Origin: an uncultured Roseburia sp.
GTDB lineage: Bacteria > Bacillota > Clostridia > Lachnospirales > Lachnospiraceae
Assembly: GCA_947088675.1 (NCBI GenBank)
Contig: CAMUHN010000028.1
Location: 1-38,728 of the forward strand
Direction of reading: 5' to 3'
Length of the DNA: 38,728 nt
In this document: piece after piece, positions 15,551-24,431 of the stretch
Numbering within the stretch: the stretch's first letter is position 1
Layout: each line of letters opens with the position of its first letter
The notes under the pieces: model-generated
Told to the model about the DNA's origin: nothing
What the model saw: the letters and a program-made list of their open reading frames with translations, nothing else
The model's database searches: none
Program-made: the position numbers and the translations under genes

Positions 15551-15579
15551 ATGATAATCCATGCAATGAAAAAATGCAA
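15551..15579 (-). promoter_or_regulatory. promoter for the PRTase/StiP operon
   Basis: Minus strand TTGCAT, 17 bp, TATCAT. The predicted start point near 15544 means the hydrophobic N-terminal extension possible from 15579 is not translated. A separate plus-strand -10 TATAAT at 15624-15629 probably serves ybaK. Confidence 0.55.
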
Positions 15580-15684
15580 GTTTCACACCGTAATTTTTTC
15601 TTTTCATTTCGGCCTGTATTGATTATAATGAGAAAGCATTGTAAAAACAGTCAGATGCAAGTAACGCAGAAATGAGGGAAAAAC

Positions 15685-16152
15685 ATGGCTATTGACAAAG
15701 TAAAAACTTATTTTAAAAATTTCGGAATGGAAGACCGCATCCGGGAATTTGAAGTCTCCAGCGCCACGGTAGAACTTGCCGCCCAGGCTTTGTGCTGCGA
15801 ACAGCAGAGAATTGCAAAAACTCTCTCCTTTACAGCAAACGGCCGTATCATACTGGTCGTGGCAGCCGGGGATGCAAAAATCGACAATCAAAAATATAAG
15901 GCGCAGTTTGGCGCAAAAGCTAAGATGCTCTCACCGGAAGAGACAGAAACGCTCGTCGGCCACGCCGTAGGAGGCGTATGTCCGTTTGCGATAAACGACG
16001 GTGTAGAAGTATTTCTCGATCTGTCGCTGAAACGATTTGAGACGGTATTTCCCGCCTGCGGAAGTTCCAACAGCGCAATTGAACTTACCATCTCTGAATT
16101 GGAGACATATTCCGGATCAAAAAACTGGGTGGACGTCTGTAAGGGATACTGA
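15685..16152 (+). CDS. ybaK: YbaK/EbsC family aminoacyl-tRNA deacylase
   Basis: 155-residue single-domain editing protein. YbaK members hydrolyse Cys-tRNA(Pro), and relatives clear other mischarged tRNAs. Seen: the N-terminal helix, STVEL-like EVSSATVELAAQALCC, RIAKTLSFTANGRIILVVAAGDAKID with the conserved lysine K45, and the loop GHAVGGVCPFAI with the family's GGxxPF. The ATG sits 9-10 nt after GAGGG. Divergent from the PRTase operon, and 125 bp upstream of the GGDEF gene. Which mischarged tRNA is cleared cannot be told. Confidence 0.9.
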   Translation: MAIDKVKTYFKNFGMEDRIREFEVSSATVELAAQALCCEQQRIAKTLSFTANGRIILVVAAGDAKIDNQKYKAQFGAKAKMLSPEETETLVGHAVGGVCPFAINDGVEVFLDLSLKRFETVFPACGSSNSAIELTISELETYSGSKNWVDVCKGY

Positions 16153-16206
16153 CCCAAAAGCGCTCCTTTTTGTATGGCATATTCTAAAATCCGACTCTTA
16201 AAATCG

Positions 16207-16235
16207 TTGAATTATTCAGATAAAAAGAATATAAT
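16207..16235 (+). promoter_or_regulatory. promoter for the GGDEF gene
   Basis: TTGAAT, 17 bp, TATAAT, with about 42 nt to the GTG start at 16278. Confidence 0.65.
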
Positions 16236-16277
16236 TGAGATAACATACTGAATGTGTCAGATGAGAGGGGGATTGCT

Positions 16278-18161
16278 GTGGATCAGCCCAAAAAAATTGC
16301 TTTAATTACAAATGCATCCAATTTTGAACGCCAGAAAAATATTGTTCTCTCCGTACACAAAACATTAAAAGCGATGGGCGGATATGTTTTGTATGTCATA
16401 TCGAACTACGGTATTTTTCCTGAGGAGGGTCCCTGTTCGTACGGGGAATCCGGCATTTACGATTTTTTGGATTACGCCGCGTTCGACGGCTGTATTATTG
16501 AGGGAAACATCGGCAGCCACCGCCTTTTGGACACACTCGCCTCAAAATTAAAAAAGAAAGGCATCCCGTTTGTCACAATCAATATCGCAGCCCCGGATGC
16601 TCCGTTTTTAACATTCAGCACCTACAACGCAGCATACGAACTGACGGATCATCTGACAAACGTACATAAATGCCGCAAAATAAATCTGGTTTTGACTACA
16701 GAGAAAGAACTGATTTCAAAACAAACGCTTCTGGCATACAAAGAAGTGCTGAAAAGGGACAATATACCATTTGATCCCAACCGGGTAGTTTATCAGACGG
16801 TATCCACAAAAAACGGCCGCGATCTGTACCGGATTTTCCGGGAGAAAAAAATCGACGATGCACAGGCCACAATCTGTGTTCACGATGTACTCGCTATTGG
16901 GTTATGCCTTGAGCTGGAGAGCCGCGGCAAAAAAGTACCGGACGATATGCTGCTCTGCTCGCTTAACCGCAGCATGAACAGCGCTGTCTTCCGCCCTGAA
17001 ATTACAGGAGCAGACCGGATGGACGCACGCCTTGCAGAACGGGCCTGCTATCTTGTCACGGAATTGATGAACGGAGAAAACGTTCCGCTTGAAAATTATG
17101 AAACAGCCGTCATCCACTACGGTGAAAGCTGCGGCTGCAAAAAAATTTTATCTTCCGACTCAGCAAAATGGTACCAGCAGCTGATTGTCTCCAAAGTGGA
17201 AGCAGGCGGACAGATCAGTCAGATTATGCAATTTAACGATGCGCTCGAAACAGTCGATTCTTTAGATGAGCTGGGCGAAAATATCCGCCATATGCTGCTT
17301 GGAATCCAATGCAGGGAATTTTTCTGCTGTATTAACCAGCGCGACCTGAAATATATCATCAATGACTCCGCCTACCAGCCGCTTCCAAAAGAAAAACCGT
17401 TCGATGATACCATGGTTGCACTGACCGGAACTGCCAAAAGGTGCGGCACACTGCACAGGCATGCGTTTCCGCTGAAAGAAATCGCGCCGGTCAAAGGAGA
17501 AGAAGGAGATATCTTTATTCTGTATCCGCTTCATCATAAAGACATCCTGCACGGTTATATGATTTTTTTAAATGAATATTTTCCGGTAGAAGTTTACAAC
17601 TACCGCATCTGTCATGAGGGAATCTGCAGCAGTATGGAAAATCTGCATCGGCAGATGATTCTGCGCAGCAGTATCAAAGAACTGGATGAATTACATATGC
17701 GCGATCAGATGACAGGATTGTACAATCGTTTTGCCATCAGCCGTTTTTCCAAAGATTTTGTAAACAGCGGTGAATTTTCCATTGCAATGATCGATATGGA
17801 CGGGTTAAAAACCATTAACGACAATTATGGCCATCTGTCCGGCAACCACGCGATCTGCAACACAGCGGACGCGATTCTGGAAACCGCTTCAAAAGGCGAT
17901 CTCGTTGTGCGGTATGGCGGAGACGAGTTCCAGATCCTTTCGCGCAATTTAGATCCGGATTACTGGAAAATGCTGCACACGCAGATCAACACGCTCCTCA
18001 CAGAAAAGACGATTCAGCAAAAACTGCCGTACCATCTTGGCATCAGCCTTGGCTTTGCCATCAGTACGGCAGCGAAACCTCTCGCTTATGCACAGAGCTG
18101 CGAAATAGCGGACCGCGCAATGTACGAGAACAAAAAACTGCGGAAAAAAGAAAGAAAATAA
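16278..18161 (+). CDS. diguanylate cyclase with LacI-type ligand-binding sensor
   Basis: 627 residues, soluble: no signal peptide or membrane helix. Residues 1-285 have the periplasmic-binding/LacI sensor fold without a DNA-binding head: KKIALITNASNFERQKNIVLSVH, FDGCIIEGNI, PFVTINIAAPD, the TFSTYNAAYELTDHL segment and ATICVHDVLAIGLCLELESRGKKVPDDM. A middle region (about 300-440) resembles a GAF-like or linker domain. Then a coiled helix and the GGDEF domain: DQMTGLYNRFAI, DMDGLKTINDNYGHLSG and RYGGDEF (GGDEF at 547-551). The active site is intact, so it should make c-di-GMP from GTP in response to a cytoplasmic ligand. The allosteric I-site RxxD is SKGD here. The GTG start follows GAGAGGGGG. 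Ligand unknown. Confidence 0.87.
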   Translation: MDQPKKIALITNASNFERQKNIVLSVHKTLKAMGGYVLYVISNYGIFPEEGPCSYGESGIYDFLDYAAFDGCIIEGNIGSHRLLDTLASKLKKKGIPFVTINIAAPDAPFLTFSTYNAAYELTDHLTNVHKCRKINLVLTTEKELISKQTLLAYKEVLKRDNIPFDPNRVVYQTVSTKNGRDLYRIFREKKIDDAQATICVHDVLAIGLCLELESRGKKVPDDMLLCSLNRSMNSAVFRPEITGADRMDARLAERACYLVTELMNGENVPLENYETAVIHYGESCGCKKILSSDSAKWYQQLIVSKVEAGGQISQIMQFNDALETVDSLDELGENIRHMLLGIQCREFFCCINQRDLKYIINDSAYQPLPKEKPFDDTMVALTGTAKRCGTLHRHAFPLKEIAPVKGEEGDIFILYPLHHKDILHGYMIFLNEYFPVEVYNYRICHEGICSSMENLHRQMILRSSIKELDELHMRDQMTGLYNRFAISRFSKDFVNSGEFSIAMIDMDGLKTINDNYGHLSGNHAICNTADAILETASKGDLVVRYGGDEFQILSRNLDPDYWKMLHTQINTLLTEKTIQQKLPYHLGISLGFAISTAAKPLAYAQSCEIADRAMYENKKLRKKERK

Positions 18162-18164
18162 CGG

Positions 18165-20621
18165 TTATTCACTGAACCGGATCCGTTCAATCAGCGATTC
18201 CTTTCTGACCGAACTGCCAAGCGCAAGAGCCAGTATCATTTGTACCAGAACCATAACGGCCGTGACCAGTACGGCTGCCGCCAGCGGATAGTGATACTGG
18301 CTGATATTAAACATTCCGTTTTCTTTTGCCCAGAGAAATACGGGATAACCCAGAATGCTTCCCAGCCCTACCGATACGATCAGCGTACCGAGCGTATAGA
18401 AAAGGCCCTCCATCTGCAACATCAATATCAGCTGCCGGTTTGTCATGCCGACTGCCTGCATCATACCGATCTCTTTACGCCGCGCATGCAGGCTGTGCAC
18501 CATGGTATTGACCAGATTCATAATACTGATCGCGCCAAGGATTGCGAGAAAGGAATAACAGCCGGCGTTTGTCATGGATAACGCTGATTTCCATGTCTCA
18601 TATTCATTCTGCCAGGTGCTTAAATTTAAAAGATCCGATGTTTCACTCATGATACTCCTGATCTGCTGCTCTACTGTCTCATCGTATTGTCTGTCGGCAT
18701 AAATCTCAAAATCACCGCTTCCATTGTTCTTGATCAGAGAATCCGCACCTTCTTTCGCCATCAGAAAATATTCATAGATGCTAAATCCATGCGGGTAGTC
18801 TCCAATCGCAGCAATCTCAATCTCTTTTTGATAGGAACTGTCGCCGTCCTGTATGGTCATCAGCAGCTTATCGCCTACAGAAAGATCCGGATGCCAGTGA
18901 AGCAGATTTTTGTCAATCACAACTTTATCGCCGGACTTTAATTCCTCATAAGTCACGCTTCCCTCAATAATGCCCTGCTCCAGTTCTTTTGCATATGATT
19001 CTGGTATCCCGCGTATCTGCTCACTCCACGCAAGCTCGTCTGCATCGACGGTTATCCTGGTAAAACATTCCACTCTGTCCACCCCGTCAATGGCCAGGAT
19101 TCTGTCCTTTAAATCATCAGACAACGGATTATTTTTTACAATCTCACTCCATTCCCGCTCCGGATGCTCCTTATTTCCCGATTCCGACTCAACCGTAACA
19201 CGGTATTGTCCGAGTATGGAACTGTTTGCACTCTCAACCGGATTTGCACAAGAAAGTACGGTTGCAACTACCATTAAGAATGTTCCGGTAATGCCCATCG
19301 AGCAGATCGTAATCAGATTTTTCCGCTTATTTCCGGCCAGATTAATTCTCGCAAGATATGGAACGGAAAACTGCTGCCGGCTCTTCCTGCTTTTTTTGCT
19401 GTTCTTTGTTCCCTCCTGGTAACGAATTGCCTCAATTTCTGATACTTTCGCTGCAATACGCATCGGCCGGAGCAATGACAGGTAAACTGTCACAAGCAGA
19501 ATTACAACTGCAAGCAGATAAATCCACCAGTGATACATGACAAATCCGTTATTGTCAATCATCGCACGCATCGTTTCCATCATCAGGTTTCCATCGCCTG
19601 TATAGTCTGTCATAAGCCGCATCACTGCCCTGACCAGAACTGTCCCCAGTAAAAGTCCGATCGGAACGGCAAACAGAGCCACACAATAACTTTCTCTCAG
19701 TACAATCTGTCTCAGCTGACGTTTTGTCGTGCCGATTGCTTTTAGTTTGCCGTATTCTTTGATACTGTCATTCATTGTAATATAATAGATACTGTAGATT
19801 GTAATCATACCGGCTATGACAATAACAAGCATAATCGCTGCTATGCCCGGTACAAAAGCCGGATCTACATAATTTGCCGCCAGATACTCTGTGTTGATAT
19901 TGGTATCATTTTCCGAAATCCCAAACTGCGCTGCAATCTGTTTGATGGCCTCCTCAATCTGATCCGTCGTAGAGCGCTCATTTCCGTCTATCTGAAACAG
20001 AAAACGATATGCGATCTGATCTTTCGGTACCTCCTGAAACAGAAATTCCTTTGACACAATTGCTACATACTGCCTTGCTTCTATACTCGCTTCGGTATCC
20101 GGAAGAAATCCTGTAATGATAAACTGTTTCTCCTGGGTAAAATCAAGACCCCCGTCGCGATATACCTGATAAGGGATTTTAACTGTACTGCCGATTTCTC
20201 CTGATATGCCAAGTTCATCCAGTATGCCTTTTGATACCACAATCTCATTTTCTTTCTGCGGCAGCGTTCCCTCTGTCAAATCCATTTTATAGAGAAATAA
20301 CCCTTCCTGATCGAGATACATCATCGAAATATCTGCGCCGGCAACGGGCACAGCGCCGGTATCGCTGCGCAGACCAGACCTGCTGATATCCCGGTGCATG
20401 GAAAGACGATCCGCCGTATCCTGATCTATGCCGCGGTAGAGCGCATGCCAGGTCGGATAGAGTTCATTGACCACCGCAAACTGCCCGTTTACCATACCCA
20501 TTCCAACGCTCGGAACCAAAAATAACAGCAGCGTTGTGAGTATCATGGCAACTCCGATTAATATATTTCTGCTTCTGTGATATTTCATATTTGCAAATGC
20601 AATCTGTGTCACCATTTTCAT
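18165..20621 (-). CDS. ABC transporter permease with two FtsX domains
   Basis: 818 residues. Eight predicted membrane helices: about 19-44, then three around 253-386, one at 435-458 and three around 690-803, bracketing two large extracytoplasmic domains (about 45-250 and 460-690). Both FtsX blocks are visible: IYYITMNDSIKEYGKLKAIGTTKRQLRQIV and MVHSLHARRKEIGMMQAVGMTNRQLILM. This is the MacB/lipoprotein-release-like layout often used for antimicrobial peptide export or resistance, or for moving lipids or lipoproteins; no substrate is evident. It overlaps the ATPase gene by 4 nt and belongs with the kinase/regulator pair upstream. It ends 3 bp from the GGDEF stop, with no room for a separate terminator. 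Confidence 0.92.
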   Translation of the reverse strand: MKMVTQIAFANMKYHRSRNILIGVAMILTTLLLFLVPSVGMGMVNGQFAVVNELYPTWHALYRGIDQDTADRLSMHRDISRSGLRSDTGAVPVAGADISMMYLDQEGLFLYKMDLTEGTLPQKENEIVVSKGILDELGISGEIGSTVKIPYQVYRDGGLDFTQEKQFIITGFLPDTEASIEARQYVAIVSKEFLFQEVPKDQIAYRFLFQIDGNERSTTDQIEEAIKQIAAQFGISENDTNINTEYLAANYVDPAFVPGIAAIMLVIVIAGMITIYSIYYITMNDSIKEYGKLKAIGTTKRQLRQIVLRESYCVALFAVPIGLLLGTVLVRAVMRLMTDYTGDGNLMMETMRAMIDNNGFVMYHWWIYLLAVVILLVTVYLSLLRPMRIAAKVSEIEAIRYQEGTKNSKKSRKSRQQFSVPYLARINLAGNKRKNLITICSMGITGTFLMVVATVLSCANPVESANSSILGQYRVTVESESGNKEHPEREWSEIVKNNPLSDDLKDRILAIDGVDRVECFTRITVDADELAWSEQIRGIPESYAKELEQGIIEGSVTYEELKSGDKVVIDKNLLHWHPDLSVGDKLLMTIQDGDSSYQKEIEIAAIGDYPHGFSIYEYFLMAKEGADSLIKNNGSGDFEIYADRQYDETVEQQIRSIMSETSDLLNLSTWQNEYETWKSALSMTNAGCYSFLAILGAISIMNLVNTMVHSLHARRKEIGMMQAVGMTNRQLILMLQMEGLFYTLGTLIVSVGLGSILGYPVFLWAKENGMFNISQYHYPLAAAVLVTAVMVLVQMILALALGSSVRKESLIERIRFSE

Positions 20622-21292
20622 GAATGATTCACCACCTTACCATCTTCAATCATGATGATTTCATCCGCCATCTGTGCGACTGTCTCGTCATGTGTAATCA
20701 TAACAAGCGTCTGACCATACTCTTTCACACAGTTTTTTAACAGAGCCATTACCTCAAGTTCGGTCTGGGAATCGAGATTACCAGTCGGTTCGTCTGCAAG
20801 GATAATTGCCGGTTTGCTCGCAAGCGCCCGTGCAATGGCTGTCCGCTGTTTCTGACCTCCGGAAAGCGTATTTGGCATAGCGTCTTTCTTCTGCAGCAGA
20901 TCAATATGATTTAATATTTCAAGTACTTCCTCCGGATTGATTTTTCTGCCGTCAAGCCCCATCGGCAGTACCACATTTTCCCATACGGTGAGCGACGGAA
21001 TCAGGTTAAAGTCCTGAAAAATAAACCCGATCTTCTTTCTGCGAAACTTTGCCAGCATATCGCTTCCAAGGGAATAAATATCCTTGTCCTCAATGATTAC
21101 TTTCCCGGAATCCGGCCGGTCAAGTCCGCCGAGTAAATGAAGCAGCGTTGATTTGCCCGAACCGGAACGGCCTACAATCGCCGTAAATTTTCCGCACTCT
21201 ATGGACAGGTTTGTATGATCTACCGCCTTTACTGTCTCGCTGCCCATCCTGTAATGTTTTACCAGATCCTTTACTTCCAATATAATACTCAT
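20618..21292 (-). CDS. ABC transporter ATP-binding protein (LolD/MacB type)
   Basis: 224-residue ATPase. Walker A GRSGSGKS (41-48), Q-loop FIFQDFNLIPSLTVWENV, signature LSGGQKQR (143-150), Walker B IILADEP (163-169) followed by TGNLDSQT, and the switch histidine in MITHDE. All residues needed for ATP hydrolysis are present. It pairs with the FtsX permease through a 4-nt stop/start overlap. AAAGGGG lies 10 nt before the ATG. The 146-bp upstream gap carries the triple repeat described separately, so this gene starts its own promoter-controlled unit within the kinase/transporter cluster. Confidence 0.95.
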   Translation of the reverse strand: MSIILEVKDLVKHYRMGSETVKAVDHTNLSIECGKFTAIVGRSGSGKSTLLHLLGGLDRPDSGKVIIEDKDIYSLGSDMLAKFRRKKIGFIFQDFNLIPSLTVWENVVLPMGLDGRKINPEEVLEILNHIDLLQKKDAMPNTLSGGQKQRTAIARALASKPAIILADEPTGNLDSQTELEVMALLKNCVKEYGQTLVMITHDETVAQMADEIIMIEDGKVVNHS

Positions 21293-21341
21293 CTGTATTG
21301 CCCCTTTCCCTGTTTCTATAAGGATATCCTACGCCCCCCGG

Positions 21342-21380
21342 CTTACAGATTACTTACAAAAACAATTACAGTTTTGTAAG
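21342..21380 (-). promoter_or_regulatory. triple direct repeat, likely response-regulator site
   Basis: Plus-strand TTACA occurs at 21343, 21354 and 21366, spaced 11 and 12 bp, so all lie on one helix face. The outer sequence also forms CTTACAAAA/TTTTGTAAG. Downstream in the sense of the ABC genes (minus strand) CTGTAA-16-TATCCT is a possible promoter whose -35 overlaps a repeat. Helically phased direct repeats are typical for OmpR-family regulators; the link to the regulator at 22683-23360 is inference. Confidence 0.5.
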
Positions 21381-21438
21381 AATATACTTTTTTAGTATCA
21401 GAACTCCACACTAAATCCGTCGCGCAGTTTTTTTAAAA

Positions 21439-22713
21439 TTACAGCGGCAGCGTAATGAGAAATTTTGTTCCTTTGTTGCGACGCTTTTTTGCAGTGATCG
21501 TACCTCCCTGGCGTTCTAAAATACTCCGCGTCAGATAAAGCCCCACGCCTGAACCTTCTCTGGCAAGTACCCTTGCCCGCTCCCCACGGTAAAAGCGCTG
21601 ATAAATTTTATGTAATTCACCTGTCTTTATCCCAATTCCCTGATCCTTGATCACAATCAGCATATTTTTCGGTAATTTTGTCATCTGAATTTCGATCGTG
21701 GTATGTTCGTCCGAATATTTCACAGCATTTTCCAGCACATTGACCAATGATTCTTTCGTCCATTTCGGGTCATGCCGCACCATGGGCCGTTGCTCCAAAA
21801 ACTGAGGATCCGTTTCTAATTTGACCTCAATTGATTTCTCATGCGCTTTCATATAGACCTGACTGACAGCCTCCGTCAGCGTATGAAGCAAATCAGCCGT
21901 TTCCGGCCTGACTTCGATCATACCGCATTCCAGATGTGACAGGCGCAGCAATTCTTTGAGCAGAACTTCCAGACGCTCCACCTCCTGTCCCGCCGACTGC
22001 ACAAATTCCGCCCGCTCGCTCTCACTTAAATGTTCTGCCGCAATGAGTTCATAACTGATATGCAGGGAAGAAATCGGCGTTTTTAACTGATGCGAAAGGT
22101 CTGTAACCAATGCTTTGGTATGATTCTCCTCCTGCTTTACGCGCTCTTTCAAATCACCAAAATAAACGCCCGTTTCTCTTAATTTTTCCCACGCAGAATA
22201 CAGCATATTCCGCCAGGCAGTATCCGCATTTCCAAAAGCGTCAGCCTGATTTATCCGTTCTCTGCCGGCTTGTGTAAGTGTAAATTCTTCCCGTTTAAAT
22301 TTTTCCAATTGTTCTATGATCTCGTTTAATTGATCGGTTTTCTTCTGTTCCTCCCGTCTGTTTATCCACATATCGCGGTACAATAAGAAAACCATTAAAA
22401 TCAGAAATACGCCCCACAGATACCAGACCGGATTGTGGAAAACATCATAATAAAAATCATAACCATATTTTTCCTGCAAAAGATCAATGGCATGATTTTC
22501 AGTAATTCCACTTTCCTGTTCCGGCTCTTTTATAAAAATTTCAACTGCATCGGCTTCCATCTGCGGATGCATGGCAAGAAATTTCGCCGCCCGATTTCGG
22601 TTTGTCTGTTCTATTTGCCATGAAATACAAAATACGGCCACAAACAATACAATGGCCGTACCTGTCCAAATTGCAAGATATGTTATGATTGATCTGTTAT
22701 TTTTCCTGTCCAT
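21439..22713 (-). CDS. two-component sensor histidine kinase
   Basis: 424 residues. Two membrane helices (about 10-32 and 95-112) flank an extracellular loop of about 60 residues. A coiled linker follows, then HisKA with the phospho-accepting H208 in DLSHQLKTPI, the N box VLENAVKYS, G1 DQGIGIK and G2 GSGVGLYLTRSIL. All ATPase motifs are intact. The loop is far longer than in BceS-type intramembrane kinases, so direct ligand sensing is plausible. Its ATG lies inside the regulator gene (31-nt overlap), showing translational coupling. Probable target: the ABC genes 146 bp downstream. Confidence 0.93.
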   Translation of the reverse strand: MDRKNNRSIITYLAIWTGTAIVLFVAVFCISWQIEQTNRNRAAKFLAMHPQMEADAVEIFIKEPEQESGITENHAIDLLQEKYGYDFYYDVFHNPVWYLWGVFLILMVFLLYRDMWINRREEQKKTDQLNEIIEQLEKFKREEFTLTQAGRERINQADAFGNADTAWRNMLYSAWEKLRETGVYFGDLKERVKQEENHTKALVTDLSHQLKTPISSLHISYELIAAEHLSESERAEFVQSAGQEVERLEVLLKELLRLSHLECGMIEVRPETADLLHTLTEAVSQVYMKAHEKSIEVKLETDPQFLEQRPMVRHDPKWTKESLVNVLENAVKYSDEHTTIEIQMTKLPKNMLIVIKDQGIGIKTGELHKIYQRFYRGERARVLAREGSGVGLYLTRSILERQGGTITAKKRRNKGTKFLITLPL

Positions 22714-23360
22714 ATATAACCCAGTCCCCTTGCGTTTACAATATGATCTGTCGCAAGTTTGGTTTTCAGTCTGCTGATGTTGACCGCCACTGTATTATCG
22801 TCCACAAACCTGCCGTCCAGACCCCATACAGAATCTAATATCTGCTCCCTGGAGACAATCTGTCCCGCATTGCGCATAAGATAAATCAAAAGCATAATTT
22901 CTGTCTTACTGAGCATAACCTGACTGCCAGCTTTCATTACTGTCATCTGCTCAAGCGATACGCTGATGTCACCGGAAACCAGCGCCTTTCTGCCTGTATC
23001 GGAAAGGCGCCGCATCAGGGCGTTTACCTTTGAAGTCAATACCATGAGCGAGAACGGTTTTGTCACATAATCATCCGCCCCCGTATCATAACCATTTACA
23101 ATGTCAACCTCCTGGTCCAGCGCTGTCAGATATACCAGATACGCATTGCCATTATCACGCACAAATTTCCCAAAATCAAGTCCGCTACCGTCAGGCAGCG
23201 TGATATCGCTGATTACCATATCGATTGTTTCCGTCTGAAACATCTCTCTGGCCTGTGCAATCGTAACTGCAGAGTATACCTCATACCCCTCTTTTTCCAA
23301 TTTCAGTGAAATTCCCCTGTTTAAATTTTTATCGTCTTCCAACAATAAGATTGTTCTCAT
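22683..23360 (-). CDS. OmpR-family response regulator
   Basis: 225 residues. Receiver domain with the acidic pocket ED(D) at 8-10, phospho-acceptor D52 (MVISDITLPDGSG), T79 and K101 (YVTKPFS). A winged-helix DNA-binding domain follows (about 125-222) with LSKTEIMLLIYLMRNAGQIVSREQIL and VDDNTVAVNISRLKTKL. Complete and likely functional. The ATG is preceded by GGAGG. It is first in the regulator-kinase-ATPase-permease set; the 88-bp gap to the HAD gene upstream has no clear promoter or terminator, so partial co-transcription is possible. Confidence 0.94.
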   Translation of the reverse strand: MRTILLLEDDKNLNRGISLKLEKEGYEVYSAVTIAQAREMFQTETIDMVISDITLPDGSGLDFGKFVRDNGNAYLVYLTALDQEVDIVNGYDTGADDYVTKPFSLMVLTSKVNALMRRLSDTGRKALVSGDISVSLEQMTVMKAGSQVMLSKTEIMLLIYLMRNAGQIVSREQILDSVWGLDGRFVDDNTVAVNISRLKTKLATDHIVNARGLGYIWTGKITDQS

Positions 23361-23448
23361 ACCAGCCTCCAGATTACAGTTTCTCAGTGACTCAAATCCA
23401 GAACGAAAACTTTGTCCCCGTTACTCCCATAACACCCCGTCTGCTCTT

Positions 23449-24267
23449 CTACAATAGAGAAAGCTTCTCAAATGCTTTGATCAGTCCGTCATTGTGAATG
23501 GAATCGGTCACAAGATCTGCGCGGGATTTTACACTGTCCAGCGCGTTTCCCATTGCAACGCCAACGCCGGCATATTCCATCATCGGAAGGTCATTCGGTC
23601 CGTCGCCGACTGCAATGCAGTCCGCCCGTGAAATGCCAACCGCCCTAAGATAGCGCTCCATTCCCGTTGCCTTGTGAATGCCCCCTATTCCGATTTCTCC
23701 TGCAAAATCATCCATTCCTTCCAGACTGATCGCAACTGTATCAAAATACGGCGCCAGATCCCTGTTCACTGCTGCAACGGGAAACGGCGCTTCATAATAA
23801 ATAATTTTTTCGTTTTTCGGATTGTCCCACGGACGATCCGTCAGATGCATTTTCCCGATCAGGCGGTTTAAACGCCTCTCGTTCATCCTGCGTTCCCGAA
23901 AAAATCGAATCATTCCGTCGCTGCTGCGCTGATTGATCATAATACCGTCATCTGCCTGATAACAGAACAAAAAGCCGTTTTTCTCAAGATATTCAAAACT
24001 GCTCTTTAAATGTACCTCATCAATATATGCATGAAAAATTTCTTTTCCGTCCACATCCACAAATGCCCCTGCTGCCCCCACAATACCGGAAAAACCAAGC
24101 GACAGCAATTCGTCATAGATCTGAAAACGGCTTCTTCCGGTGCATATTACCATTTTATGTCCGTTTTTCTTTGCCCTCCTCACAGCCTCTTTCGTGGAGT
24201 CTGGCACTCTCCCGTTTTCGTCTACTGTTGTACCGTCAATATCCAAAAAAACTGCTTTTGTATTCAA
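23449..24267 (-). CDS. Cof-type HAD-IIB phosphatase
   Basis: 272-residue HAD-superfamily hydrolase with a C2B cap, as in Cof/YwpJ-like sugar-phosphate and FMN phosphatases. Motif I FLDIDGTTV (nucleophile D9, acid D11), motif II VICTGRS, cap region residues about 85-185, a lysine motif (HKATGMERYLRAVG) and motif IV GDGPNDLPMMEYAG. All catalytic residues are present. Substrate not predictable. Start ATG with AGAGGAGAG upstream; a TATAAT at about 24302 is a possible -10 but no good -35 was found. Confidence 0.93.
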   Translation of the reverse strand: MNTKAVFLDIDGTTVDENGRVPDSTKEAVRRAKKNGHKMVICTGRSRFQIYDELLSLGFSGIVGAAGAFVDVDGKEIFHAYIDEVHLKSSFEYLEKNGFLFCYQADDGIMINQRSSDGMIRFFRERRMNERRLNRLIGKMHLTDRPWDNPKNEKIIYYEAPFPVAAVNRDLAPYFDTVAISLEGMDDFAGEIGIGGIHKATGMERYLRAVGISRADCIAVGDGPNDLPMMEYAGVGVAMGNALDSVKSRADLVTDSIHNDGLIKAFEKLSLL

Positions 24268-24376
24268 AATCTCTCCTCTTTTCCAAACATAATCTTTTTT
24301 ATTATAACTGATTTCTTTCTCGGATACCAGAGCGACTTTGAAAAATACTACACAGTAACATGTTCTTTCCTGTCAG

Positions 24377-24427
24377 AAAAAAAACAGATTTTCCGAACAC
24401 GACAGGTGTAAGGAAAATCTGTTTTTT
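24377..24427 (-). terminator. strong bidirectional terminator
   Basis: AAAACAGATTTTCC pairs with GGAAAATCTGTTTT around a 17-nt loop; A-rich on the left and T-rich on the right, so it has a U tract in either direction. It lies immediately behind the stop of the ferritin-like gene. Confidence 0.85.
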
Positions 24428-24431
24428 GCTG

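Noticed and set aside
15484-15579. Hydrophobic N-terminal extension (FFIAWIIIFF) for the PRTase-TRSP protein
   Set aside because: The DNA is occupied by the promoter TTGCAT-17-TATCAT, so this part should not be in the mRNA.
18165-23360. Classical BceRS-BceAB bacitracin module
   Set aside because: The kinase has a 60-residue external loop and the permease has two large external domains with eight helices, unlike BceS and BceB.
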